Below, piece after piece: positions 36,471 to 43,716 of a DNA stretch of 64,000 bases; the first letter of the stretch is position 1; each line of letters opens with the position of its first letter. The notes under the pieces were generated by a model. That model saw only the letters and a list, made by a program, of their open reading frames with translations, was not told the DNA's origin and ran no database searches. A program made the translations under genes and the position numbers. The stretch is from Alicyclobacillus herbarius DSM 13609 (GTDB lineage: Bacteria > Bacillota > Bacilli > Alicyclobacillales > Alicyclobacillaceae): assembly GCF_000430585.1 (NCBI RefSeq), contig NZ_AUMH01000004.1, forward strand, positions 62,001 through 126,000, written 5' to 3'.

Positions 36471-36485
36471 TTTTCCCTAAGGAAA
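36471..36485. promoter_or_regulatory. MntR-like operator of mntH
   Basis: TTTTCCCTAAGGAAA matches the B. subtilis MntR box (TTTGCCTTAAGGAAA, from memory) at 13 of 15 positions. It lies about 8-22 bases downstream of the predicted transcription start. A weaker similar stretch (TTTCACCTTAGGACA) lies some 35 bases further into the leader. No DtxR/MntR gene is in the window. Confidence 0.6.
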
Positions 36486-36499
36486 CTTTTCTCGAGATC

Positions 36500-36528
36500 A
36501 TTATATGACATCCGTCTATAGATGTGAA
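36500..36528 (-). promoter_or_regulatory. Promoter of mntH
   Basis: On the minus strand TTCACA (36523-36528), a 17-base spacer and a perfect TATAAT (36500-36505) form a strong sigma-A promoter upstream of the MntR-like box. Confidence 0.7.
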
Positions 36529-36592
36529 TCCCCTTCATGGTCTTGCCACGCCCGCCTTTAACAAAGTGGAACATATTCTGCCAAAAAATCGC

Positions 36593-36621
36593 TTGTCATG
36601 ACCGTGCGACTGACGTATGAT
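36593..36621 (+). promoter_or_regulatory. Promoter of the PAP2 phosphatase gene
   Basis: TTGTCA (36593-36598), a 17-base spacer and TATGAT (36616-36621) form a good sigma-A promoter. The predicted start near 36628 lies just upstream of the triple repeat. Confidence 0.65.
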
Positions 36622-36639
36622 ACCGTCGAGAACCGCGAT

Positions 36640-36670
36640 TTTACACGAATTTACACGAACTTTACACGAA
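36640..36670 (+). repeat. Three tandem TTTACACGAA repeats in the PAP2 leader
   Basis: Copies lie at 36640-36649, 36650-36659 and 36661-36670, periods of 10 and 11 bases, directly before the SD GAGGAG. TTTACA repeats at about one helical turn resemble the PhoP-box pattern of Bacillus (TTHACA about every 11 bp). Their position between the predicted start site and the SD would suit repression or an RNA role. Confidence 0.75.
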
Positions 36671-36683
36671 CGAGGAGAAAAAC

Positions 36684-37289
36684 ATGAACCCGTTTGACGA
36701 CAAAGTCTTTCACGCCATTAACCAATACGCAGGACATACCCCCGGCCTGGACCAGTTTATGTACTTCATCGCCCAGTATTCCTTAGAAGTCTACGCGATA
36801 TTGTTCATCATCGCCTGGTTTACCCTGCCCCGCCGCGAAGAGGCGCAGCGGCACGCACTCGTCGTGTCGGTCGCCGGTGGCGTCATCGCGCTCATTATTA
36901 ACCTCATCATCGGTTCCATCTGGTACCGACCGCGCCCATTCGTCGCCATGCCCCACCAGGTCAACCACATCGCCCCGCACGCGGACGATGCGTCTTTCCC
37001 GAGCGACCACGCCTCTGGTGCGTTCGGGTTCACCAGCGGATCGTTCGGCCGCGCCGCCCGCTGGGTCGGTTGGACCTTCCTGGTTCTGGCCATCCTTGTC
37101 ATGATTGCTCGCGTCTATGTGGGTGATCACTGGCCGACCGATGTCTTGGCGGGATTGGTCGTTGGTACCTTCTCTGGTCGCATTGCGTGGTTGTTTGATA
37201 AGCCTCTGGGGGTTATCACCCGCATTCTGATGCGCATTTTTCACCAGGGACGGTACTCCCGTCAAGGCCGATACGCGCACCGCTATTGA
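36684..37289 (+). CDS. PAP2 family phosphatase (undecaprenyl-diphosphatase-like)
   Basis: This 201-residue membrane enzyme carries the three PAP2 motifs: IWYRPRPF (Lys/Arg-x6-RP type), FPSDHASGAFG and RVYVGDHWPTDVLAG, the latter two bearing the catalytic histidines. Membrane helices flank the motifs, and the tail is basic. It resembles BcrC-type enzymes that recycle undecaprenyl diphosphate for cell-wall synthesis, but other lipid phosphates are possible. GAGGAG precedes the ATG. It is monocistronic, with its own promoter, unusual leader repeats and a terminator. Confidence 0.9.
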   Translation: MNPFDDKVFHAINQYAGHTPGLDQFMYFIAQYSLEVYAILFIIAWFTLPRREEAQRHALVVSVAGGVIALIINLIIGSIWYRPRPFVAMPHQVNHIAPHADDASFPSDHASGAFGFTSGSFGRAARWVGWTFLVLAILVMIARVYVGDHWPTDVLAGLVVGTFSGRIAWLFDKPLGVITRILMRIFHQGRYSRQGRYAHRY

Positions 37290-37341
37290 TGGGATAAAAC
37301 ATGGTTCTTTCATGGAAAGTCCGGTTTATATGGCCACGGCG

Positions 37342-37370
37342 AACGCGCCCAAGCGGCGCGTTTTTCTTTT
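37342..37370 (+). terminator. Intrinsic terminator of the PAP2 gene
   Basis: AACGCGCC and GGCGCGTT form an 8-bp stem with a 5-base loop, merging into a TTTTTCTTTT tract. It lies 53 bases after the stop. Confidence 0.85.
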
Positions 37371-37382
37371 CGCCGGGGAGTT

Positions 37383-37411
37383 CTGACCCCTTTCCGGAAA
37401 ACCTCTATAAT
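37383..37411 (+). promoter_or_regulatory. Promoter of the dipeptidase gene
   Basis: CTGACC (37383-37388), a 17-base spacer and a perfect TATAAT (37406-37411) lie upstream. An ATG at 37410 lies inside the -10 and so cannot be the gene start. Confidence 0.6.
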
Positions 37412-37448
37412 GGGAGTGACCACACTTGTGAAGGGGCGGATCGTAGAC

Positions 37449-38828
37449 ATGAGCGCAACTTTCCCTACATACCTCCGTACGCACCACGAAGAACACTTGG
37501 CACAACTTCAAGAATTCCTGCGCTTCCCGAGCGTCAGCACCCAGCCCGAACATGCGCAGGACGTACGGGCCTGCGCCGAATTCTTGGCGAATATGATGCG
37601 AAGCATTGGCTTGGATAAGGTAGAAGTGATGGATACCCCCGGGCATCCCGTGGTCTACGGGGAACGGCTGCGCGCGGGCGACAAGCCGACCGTCCTCATT
37701 TACGGACACTACGACGTCCAGCCGGTAGACCCAATCGAATTATGGGACACTCCGCCGTTTGAACCGACCATCCGGGATGGGCGGGTCTATGCCCGCGGCG
37801 CTAGCGACGACAAGGGGCAAGTCTTCATGCATCTTAAGGCCCTGGAGGCGCTGCTTCAGACCGAAGGCGAGCTCCCCGTCAACGTCAAGCTGCTGATTGA
37901 AGGGGAAGAGGAAATTGGCAGCCGTCACCTGGAGTCGTTTGTCGCGGCGCATCGGGACCTGCTCAAGGCGGATGTCATCGTGATTTCCGACACCACCATG
38001 CTCGCCCCAGACCAACCGTCGGTGTGCTACGGTCTGCGTGGCTTGGCCGCCTTACAGGTGGATGTGCGCGGAGCCAAAGGCGACCTACATTCCGGACTCT
38101 ACGGGGGTGCGGTGCAAAACCCCATCCACGCCCTGGTACACCTTCTCGATACCATGCATGATGAGCAAGGACGAATTGCGGTCGAAGGATTTTACGACGA
38201 CGTCATCGAACCCAGCGCAGAGGAAAGAGCGTCGATTGCCGAGTTGCCGTTTGACGACGCGCAGCTGGCGCATGATTTGAACGTCCCGGAGCTGTTTGGC
38301 GAAACGGGATACTCTACGTTGGAACGGCTGTGGGTACGGCCGACGCTTGAAATCAACGGCATCTACGGCGGCTACCAAGGGGCGGGGACAAAGACGGTCA
38401 TCCCGAATGAGGCGCACGCGAAAATCACCTGCCGCCTCGTTCCAGACCAGGACCCGGAGCGGGTCTTTGCGGCCATTGAGGCGCACATCCAGCGTCATAC
38501 CCCACCCGGAGTGACCGTGCGCGTCCAGCGCTTTGACGCGGGTCGCGCGTACGTGACCCCGTTTGATCACCCAGCCATCCAACAGGCGGCTCGCGCTTAC
38601 GAAAAGGCGTACGGCAAGCCGGCCGCCTTCACGCGGATGGGCGGATCGATTGGGGTTGTGGAGACATTCGCACGCCTGTTGGAGGTACCGATTGTCATGA
38701 TGGGCTTTGCCTCAAGTGACGAAAACTTCCACGCACCGAACGAGTTTTTCCGCATTGACAACTTCAACAAGGGTCTGGAGACCCTGGGCTGGTATTGGTT
38801 AGGCCTTGAAGAAGCACTGAAAGGTTAA
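37449..38828 (+). CDS. M20 family dipeptidase
   Basis: This metallopeptidase of 459 residues resembles the Gly-Xaa carboxypeptidase/carnosinase-like M20 group. Metal ligands are visible in YGHYDVQPVDP, RGASDDKGQVFMH and LIEGEEEIGS (catalytic Glu pair), with SDTTMLAPDQPSVCYGLRG and SSDENFHAPNEF later. It has a lid/dimerisation domain between residues about 195 and 370. It is cytoplasmic and is expected to split dipeptides. The ATG at 37449 is preferred because the -10 element overlaps the earlier in-frame ATG (37410), and GGGGCGG lies 9 bases upstream. Confidence 0.92.
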   Translation: MSATFPTYLRTHHEEHLAQLQEFLRFPSVSTQPEHAQDVRACAEFLANMMRSIGLDKVEVMDTPGHPVVYGERLRAGDKPTVLIYGHYDVQPVDPIELWDTPPFEPTIRDGRVYARGASDDKGQVFMHLKALEALLQTEGELPVNVKLLIEGEEEIGSRHLESFVAAHRDLLKADVIVISDTTMLAPDQPSVCYGLRGLAALQVDVRGAKGDLHSGLYGGAVQNPIHALVHLLDTMHDEQGRIAVEGFYDDVIEPSAEERASIAELPFDDAQLAHDLNVPELFGETGYSTLERLWVRPTLEINGIYGGYQGAGTKTVIPNEAHAKITCRLVPDQDPERVFAAIEAHIQRHTPPGVTVRVQRFDAGRAYVTPFDHPAIQQAARAYEKAYGKPAAFTRMGGSIGVVETFARLLEVPIVMMGFASSDENFHAPNEFFRIDNFNKGLETLGWYWLGLEEALKG

Positions 38829-38940
38829 CTCCCTGCAGACAAATAGGAGTGGGATTGGATGATGGAAATGGCGTTCGAATCGACAACCCGGACGCCATTT
38901 CCCACAAGTTGATGGGGCCAGTCCAAATCAGCGGGTAAAC

Positions 38941-39159
38941 TTACAACCACCACGCCCACGGCCAAAGCCATAAAAGCGCAAAGAACGGGAAGAAAAAGAA
39001 TGGCCACCACGCCTCGTGAATATCCCCTTGCGACTGTGGCAGCTGATGTAACAGCTGGACGTCGTTTGACGCGCGAGCATCTAAGTAAATGACCAAGAGA
39101 CGCAGAGTGTTGATTCCGCGTCCCTTGGTCAATTCCGGGGTCACGATGGGGGATGGCAC
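38941..39159 (-). CDS. Small tryptophan/phenylalanine-rich protein, hypothetical
   Basis: This 72-residue reading frame starts at GTG with AGGA 6 bases upstream. The first 45 residues are polar and ordered (TKGRGINTLRLLVIYLDARASNDVQLLHQLPQ). The last about 25 are extremely aromatic (AWWPFFFFPFFALLWLWPWAWWL). No family is recognised. The contrast between a well-formed polar half and an aromatic tail suggests a real membrane-edge protein rather than a chance frame, but this is not proven. It sits in the 440-base gap between the dipeptidase and codY, on the codY strand and downstream of it. Confidence 0.4.
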   Translation of the reverse strand: MPSPIVTPELTKGRGINTLRLLVIYLDARASNDVQLLHQLPQSQGDIHEAWWPFFFFPFFALLWLWPWAWWL

Positions 39160-39268
39160 TTCGAATCCTCAGCTGCGAAAACGCACTCGAAGCCCGTTTC
39201 CAGCTTCTCGGTCATTCCCCTTTAGCTATGTCGTTTGCGCCACAGCGCTGGGGGCGGATACCTACGGG

Positions 39269-40054
39269 TTAACGGTCAAACTGGCGGGCGATTTCCTCTT
39301 CCACGTACGGGTTTAAAATGCGCAGGTGTGTGCCTTTCATGCCGAGTGAACGGCTCTCCAGGGTGCCCGCACTTTCCAGCTTACGGATGCTGTTGACGAT
39401 GACCGAGCGCGTCACGCCGTGTTCATCCGCAATCTGGCTGCTCACCACAATGCCGTCCGGCGACTCCTTCACGGCATCAATGAGGTATTTTGCCGCCTGG
39501 AGTTCCGAAAAGCTCAGCGAGTCGACGGCCAAACGAGCGAGCGAACGCTGGCGCCCTTCCTCTTCCTTGTGCTGCTGGCGAGAGTGTACCACTTCCAGGG
39601 CGACGACGGTTGCGCTGTACTCAATGAGAATCATGTCATCATCATCGAACGGTTGCTCCGAGCGAGCAAACACCAACGTCCCCTGACGCTCGCGGGCCCC
39701 GATGACCGGTGCGACAGCAATGTGCTTCGATTGAAAAGAGCGATTTTCCTCTTCCGTCGCGAACACGTAAAACGGTTCTTTGTTCTGTAAGTTCGGCGTC
39801 GCCGTTTCCACACGCAACAGGTGTTTGTTGAACTCCTCTGGGAAGCGGCCATCTTCCGTCATGATTTTTAGCCACTCTTCAGTGAGGGATTGATCAAAAA
39901 CGCCATAACCCAAGATCTTCCCTTTACGACCGACAATGTATACGTTACAGGACATCACCCGACTAAGAAATTCGGCGACGTCACTGAAGTTGACCTGGTC
40001 ACTGGATGACCGAAGTAACTGCCCAAGCTCCTGAACCTTTTCCAACAGTTTCAA
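39269..40054 (-). CDS. codY: GTP- and branched-chain amino acid-sensing global repressor
   Basis: CodY represses stationary-phase and nitrogen genes when GTP and Ile/Leu/Val are plentiful. The 261-residue protein has the N-terminal GAF domain that binds branched-chain amino acids (residues about 1-155) and a C-terminal winged helix. That helix reads IVVSSQIADEHGVTRSVIVNSIRKLESAGTLESRSLGMKGTHLR, nearly identical across Bacilli. Length is normal. It is not in the usual codV-clpQY-codY operon here but stands alone. Its substrate logic fits the nearby branched-chain oxoacid dehydrogenase genes, although no CodY box was identified in the window. Confidence 0.97.
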   Translation of the reverse strand: MKLLEKVQELGQLLRSSSDQVNFSDVAEFLSRVMSCNVYIVGRKGKILGYGVFDQSLTEEWLKIMTEDGRFPEEFNKHLLRVETATPNLQNKEPFYVFATEEENRSFQSKHIAVAPVIGARERQGTLVFARSEQPFDDDDMILIEYSATVVALEVVHSRQQHKEEEGRQRSLARLAVDSLSFSELQAAKYLIDAVKESPDGIVVSSQIADEHGVTRSVIVNSIRKLESAGTLESRSLGMKGTHLRILNPYVEEEIARQFDR

Positions 40055-40234
40055 CGCTCATTCTCCTAACAATGGGAATATTTGTTCCGCCGTTCTGACC
40101 TGGTTTCTATCCGCCCGCCCTCGCTGTTCTACAGCTTGTCCAATTTTTAGCCCTGTGATGCCATTCGAGAGGCGGAACCTTGTCCCGAACGGCACCCTGC
40201 CAATACTTTACCACGTAACATTCAGATTTGTATT

Positions 40235-40313
40235 CGTCGGCGACAAGATTTTGGACACGTTTCGACAAATGTTCACATTTCGTCTACATCCGCGTCATAT
40301 TTTGTCGACGACG
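40235..40313. repeat. Spaced 14-bp inverted repeat before the antiporter gene
   Basis: CGTCGGCGACAAGA (40235-40248) is the reverse complement of TTTTGTCGACGACG (40300-40313) with two mismatches; 51 bases separate the arms. It lies in the 330-base gap between codY and the antiporter gene. Apart from this and a weak promoter candidate (TTCACA, 18 bases, CATATT), nothing else was seen there. Confidence 0.35.
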
Positions 40314-40384
40314 CATATGGTTGTCCGACCAACACATACACATTCAATGTACGTCGAATCTCATGCGGCTGGAGGCGATACCGA

Positions 40385-41581
40385 GTGACCGACACCGTGC
40401 GCGCCTTTTTGGTGATATTGTGCACGTCGTTCGTATTCAGCATGCTGGTCAGCCGGGTCCCTTGGCTGCGGATTCCATCTGCCATCGGCTACCTCAGTTT
40501 TGGCATTCTCCTACACACGCACCTTGTGCACCTGACGACCGAAGAGGCCGTCTGGGTTCGGCAACTGGGAGAATTCGGACTGCTGTTTTTGATGTACCTC
40601 TCCGGCCTAGAAGTCGACATCACCCTACTGCGGCCCGGGCTGTGGCGAGGTCAAAAGGTCAACCCGTTGATGCTTAGTATATCCATGTTTTGTACAACCC
40701 TGCTTGTGAGCTTTGGCGTGGCCCTGGCACTTGTTGGATTTGCCTTTCCAAACGCCCATCCTTGGATGTTGACAATGCTGTTCGCGACGACCTCTATGGG
40801 CATTATTCTTCCCATTCTTGAGGAGTCTGGACAACTGGCCACTCTATATGGGCAGACGCTGCTGCTTTGCGCACTGATGGCCGACGTGGTCACTATGTTC
40901 TTGTTATCCCTGTTCATCAGCATGCATACGTCGGGGCAATTCGACGATTTCTTACTCACCTTGGCCATCTTTCCGTTTATCTTCATTCTGTACCGGGCGC
41001 TGGCATGGTGTCGCCAGGTGCCTAGACTACGCGCGTTGGCGGGAGACGCAGAGGCGCGCATGCGTGCCGTCGTGGCACTGATGGCCGGCTTCTGTGCCTT
41101 TGCGGAATTTACGGGCTCGGAGCCTATCCTAGGAAGTTTTCTCGTCGGTATCCTTGTGTCGGCCATACCGTTTGCGAATAAACAAAAGATAAAAGACTAC
41201 AGTCATGGCATCGGCTATGGACTGCTCATCCCTGTCTTTTTTGTCTCCGTCGGAATGCAGTTTGACCTCTCGCAGTTTTATCAATCCGCGTCTTGGTTGG
41301 GAATTCTGGCGATGGTTTTGGCCGCATTTTTGGTGAAGCTGATACCCGCCTGGCAGCTACGCCAAAGTTTTGGCCGACGCGCCGCTACGGCGGGTGGCTT
41401 TTTGTTGTCCGCGCGGATGAGTCTCATCATCGCGGCGGCGGAAATTGGGGTTCGGTTGGGAGCCCTGCCGGAGGTGGTCAGTCAGTCAATCATCCTCGTG
41501 GCCATCGTCACCTGCGTCACGGCACCGATTGCGTTTCTCAGCCTACTAGGCACTAGCCCGGTCAATCGTTGGCATGCTTAA
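40385..41581 (+). CDS. CPA2-type cation/proton antiporter
   Basis: This 398-residue protein has about twelve membrane helices and belongs to the Kef/NapA-like monovalent cation:proton antiporter family. LRIPSAIGYLSFGILL, LGEFGLLFLMYLSGLEVD, GFCAFAEFTGSEPILGSFLVGI and PVFFVSVGMQFDL are the family segments. It lacks a C-terminal TrkA-N domain, so it is a short form. The start GTG has GGAGG 9 bases upstream. Its 3' end overlaps the convergent yerC gene by 20 bases. The ion (Na+ or K+) cannot be told. Confidence 0.88.
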   Translation: MTDTVRAFLVILCTSFVFSMLVSRVPWLRIPSAIGYLSFGILLHTHLVHLTTEEAVWVRQLGEFGLLFLMYLSGLEVDITLLRPGLWRGQKVNPLMLSISMFCTTLLVSFGVALALVGFAFPNAHPWMLTMLFATTSMGIILPILEESGQLATLYGQTLLLCALMADVVTMFLLSLFISMHTSGQFDDFLLTLAIFPFIFILYRALAWCRQVPRLRALAGDAEARMRAVVALMAGFCAFAEFTGSEPILGSFLVGILVSAIPFANKQKIKDYSHGIGYGLLIPVFFVSVGMQFDLSQFYQSASWLGILAMVLAAFLVKLIPAWQLRQSFGRRAATAGGFLLSARMSLIIAAAEIGVRLGALPEVVSQSIILVAIVTCVTAPIAFLSLLGTSPVNRWHA

Positions 41582-41861
41582 GACGCGCCAATACCAGCGA
41601 GTATCCGTCCGATCCGTAGTTCAGACACCGCTTGACGCGGCTGATGGTGGCGGTGCTGGCCCCCGTCTCGGCTTCAATCTGGTGATAGGTTTGCCCCGCC
41701 TCTAACATCCGCGCGACCTCCAGCCGCTGCGCCAACGACTTGATCTCGCCGATGGTACAGAGGTCGTCAAAAAAGCGATAGCACTCTTCGACCGATTCCA
41801 GCGTCAAAACCGCCTCAAACAAACGCGTCACCATCGGATCGCGAATCTTGTCGATGGGCAT
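41562..41861 (-). CDS. YerC/YecD family TrpR-related regulator
   Basis: This 99-residue DNA-binding protein is related to TrpR. The helix-turn-helix is LEAGQTYHQIEAETGASTATISRVKRCLNYG, and the N-terminus has FDDLCTIGEIKSLAQRLEVARML, as in B. subtilis YerC. The role in Bacilli is poorly known. It has an SD-like AAAGGGTG upstream. It overlaps the antiporter gene tail to tail by 20 bases. Confidence 0.92.
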   Translation of the reverse strand: MPIDKIRDPMVTRLFEAVLTLESVEECYRFFDDLCTIGEIKSLAQRLEVARMLEAGQTYHQIEAETGASTATISRVKRCLNYGSDGYSLVLARLKHAND

Positions 41862-41947
41862 ACCTTTGCTTTCACCCTTTACCGTATTGAATCATGTTCC
41901 TCCGCCTATGGTAGCACAGACGGCGCTTTCGTCCCACCCCTCGTTGG

Positions 41948-41978
41948 TAAAAAGGGTCTGCCCGTGCCGGGCAGACCC
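41948..41978 (-). terminator. Intrinsic terminator of the E1-E2 operon
   Basis: GGGTCTGCCC and GGGCAGACCC form a perfect 10-bp stem around 5 bases, followed on the minus strand by TTTTTA. It lies 12 bases beyond the E2 stop. Confidence 0.9.
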
Positions 41979-41989
41979 ATGAAGAGGAA

Positions 41990-43702
41990 TTACCGCAGCT
42001 CGAGCATCAGCTCTTCCGGGTGTTCAATGAGCCGCTTGAGGTGATTCATGAAGCGCACCGACATCGCGCCGTCAATGACGCGGTGATCGAACGACAGCGT
42101 CATGGTCATCATCTGCCGGATTTGAATCTCATCGCCAATCACGACAGGTTTCTTTTGAATCTGGTGGATGCCGAGAATCCCGACCTCCGGATAGTTGAGA
42201 ATCGGGGTCGCAAACAACCCGCCAATGGGCCCCATGTTAGTGATGGTAAAGGTGCTGCCGCGCAAGTCTTGCGGGGTCAACGTCCGGTTTCGAGCACCGC
42301 TGGAGAGGCGATAGATTTCCTCGCCAATCTCGCGCACCGTCAGTTGATCCGCATCGCGAACCACGGGCACGAACAGGCCATCCGGCGTATCGACGGCAAT
42401 TCCGATGTGGTACTCAGGCAAAAGCAGAATCTCCTCTGCTTCTTCGTCCAACCGCGCGTTGAAATACGGAAACGCGCGTAGGGCTGAGACCACGGCCTTA
42501 ATGATAAACGGCAAATAGCTGATGCGCCGTCCTTCCGGCTCCAGGCGCTCGTTCCAACGTTGGCGCAGCGCCACCAGCGCCGTCGCGTCGCACTCGTCAA
42601 AGGCGGTCACATGAGGCGCCGTGAACACCGAGCGCTTGACGTGCTCCGCAGTGGCGCGACGAATCCCGCGAAACGGTACCCGCGTCGGTGTCCGAGGTTC
42701 GCTGGAGGCCGCGCGGGAGACGGCGCCGAGCGGCCGCCGTACCGCATCATCCGCCTCGGCCCGCGCCGTTGCGTCCCTGCTTTGACTGCGGACACGATAC
42801 GGTCCGTCTTCGTCGGCCAGACCTTTGTGTAGACGCGCAGAAAGTGGAGAATAACCCGCTTCCCGGCGATCCCGCTCGCCTGTGCGGACTCCGGCCGGCC
42901 GCTGGGCGAGCGACCAAAGCAGGGAGGTGCCCTTTTCGCTGAGACTGCGGGCAGCCCCGCCAGACGCCGGCTTGACCGGCTGTTCGTCGCGGACGTGCTG
43001 TTTCGGTACGGTTTCGTCCTTGGCCTTGTCCCTGACCGCCCGTTCTTGCAGGTACCGCTCCACATCCGATTTACGGATGCGTCCGCCCGGACCGGAACCT
43101 GCGACATCCCATAGGGACACACCATGCGCACGCGCGAAGTGGCGCACCCCCGGTGTCGCCTTGGGGCGCCTAGGCGCTCCGGACTCGTCTACACCCCGGC
43201 CTGCGTCCGCGCCTGCGCTCCTATTCCGGTCTACCTCGCGGTCCCCGGCGGACGCCTGGTTTGAGTCTGCGCTTTGCGATCGCGACCGGCGCTCCGACGG
43301 GGTGGCATCGGCATCACGGACAGCCGGCTTCGCGTCCGCGTCATCCGCTGAACCCTTACGGCCAGGCACGCCCGGTCCGGGGCGGCGCCTATCCGCAGTC
43401 CGTCCATCCCGCGTCAACGGTGCCGGGTCCGGGGCGCGAATAACGACCGGATCGCCAATGATACTCTCGGGTTCAATCTCCACCAGCACGTCCCCGACAT
43501 GGGCAATGCTCCCGGTCGAGACGTAAATCTGCTCCACCACGCCCGTCACGGGTGCTGGGAGTTCGACAATCGCCTTGTCGGTCTGCACCTCGACCATCGG
43601 ATCAAACTCCTCGACCCGGTCACCCTCATGCACCAGCCAGCGCACAATCTCCGCCTCGTGGATGCCTTCTCCCACGTCCGGCAATCGAAACTCCACCGCC
43701 AT
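41990..43702 (-). CDS. 2-oxoacid dehydrogenase E2 (dihydrolipoamide acyltransferase)
   Basis: E2 is the core of the complex and passes the acyl group from E1 to CoA. The 570-residue protein has a lipoyl domain (residues 1-80, lipoyl Lys43 in QTDKAIVE). A linker of about 100 residues follows, then a peripheral-subunit-binding domain (about 180-218, TPGVRHFARAHGVSLWDVAGSGPGGRIRKSDVE). A second linker of about 120 residues leads to the catalytic domain (about 340-570), with the active-site DHRVIDGA near the end. The linkers are unusually long and rich in Arg, Asp, Ala and Ser instead of Ala-Pro. It lies 14 bases after E1beta. The leucine dehydrogenase upstream favours a branched-chain (bkd) role over pyruvate. 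Confidence 0.93.
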   Translation of the reverse strand: MAVEFRLPDVGEGIHEAEIVRWLVHEGDRVEEFDPMVEVQTDKAIVELPAPVTGVVEQIYVSTGSIAHVGDVLVEIEPESIIGDPVVIRAPDPAPLTRDGRTADRRRPGPGVPGRKGSADDADAKPAVRDADATPSERRSRSQSADSNQASAGDREVDRNRSAGADAGRGVDESGAPRRPKATPGVRHFARAHGVSLWDVAGSGPGGRIRKSDVERYLQERAVRDKAKDETVPKQHVRDEQPVKPASGGAARSLSEKGTSLLWSLAQRPAGVRTGERDRREAGYSPLSARLHKGLADEDGPYRVRSQSRDATARAEADDAVRRPLGAVSRAASSEPRTPTRVPFRGIRRATAEHVKRSVFTAPHVTAFDECDATALVALRQRWNERLEPEGRRISYLPFIIKAVVSALRAFPYFNARLDEEAEEILLLPEYHIGIAVDTPDGLFVPVVRDADQLTVREIGEEIYRLSSGARNRTLTPQDLRGSTFTITNMGPIGGLFATPILNYPEVGILGIHQIQKKPVVIGDEIQIRQMMTMTLSFDHRVIDGAMSVRFMNHLKRLIEHPEELMLELR

Positions 43703-43716
43703 TCGTCACCCCCCTT

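Noticed and set aside
38825-39010. A 61-codon hydrophobic minus-strand frame beside the tryptophan-rich ORF.
   Set aside because: It overlaps the dipeptidase stop and the better-supported frame, and has no SD.
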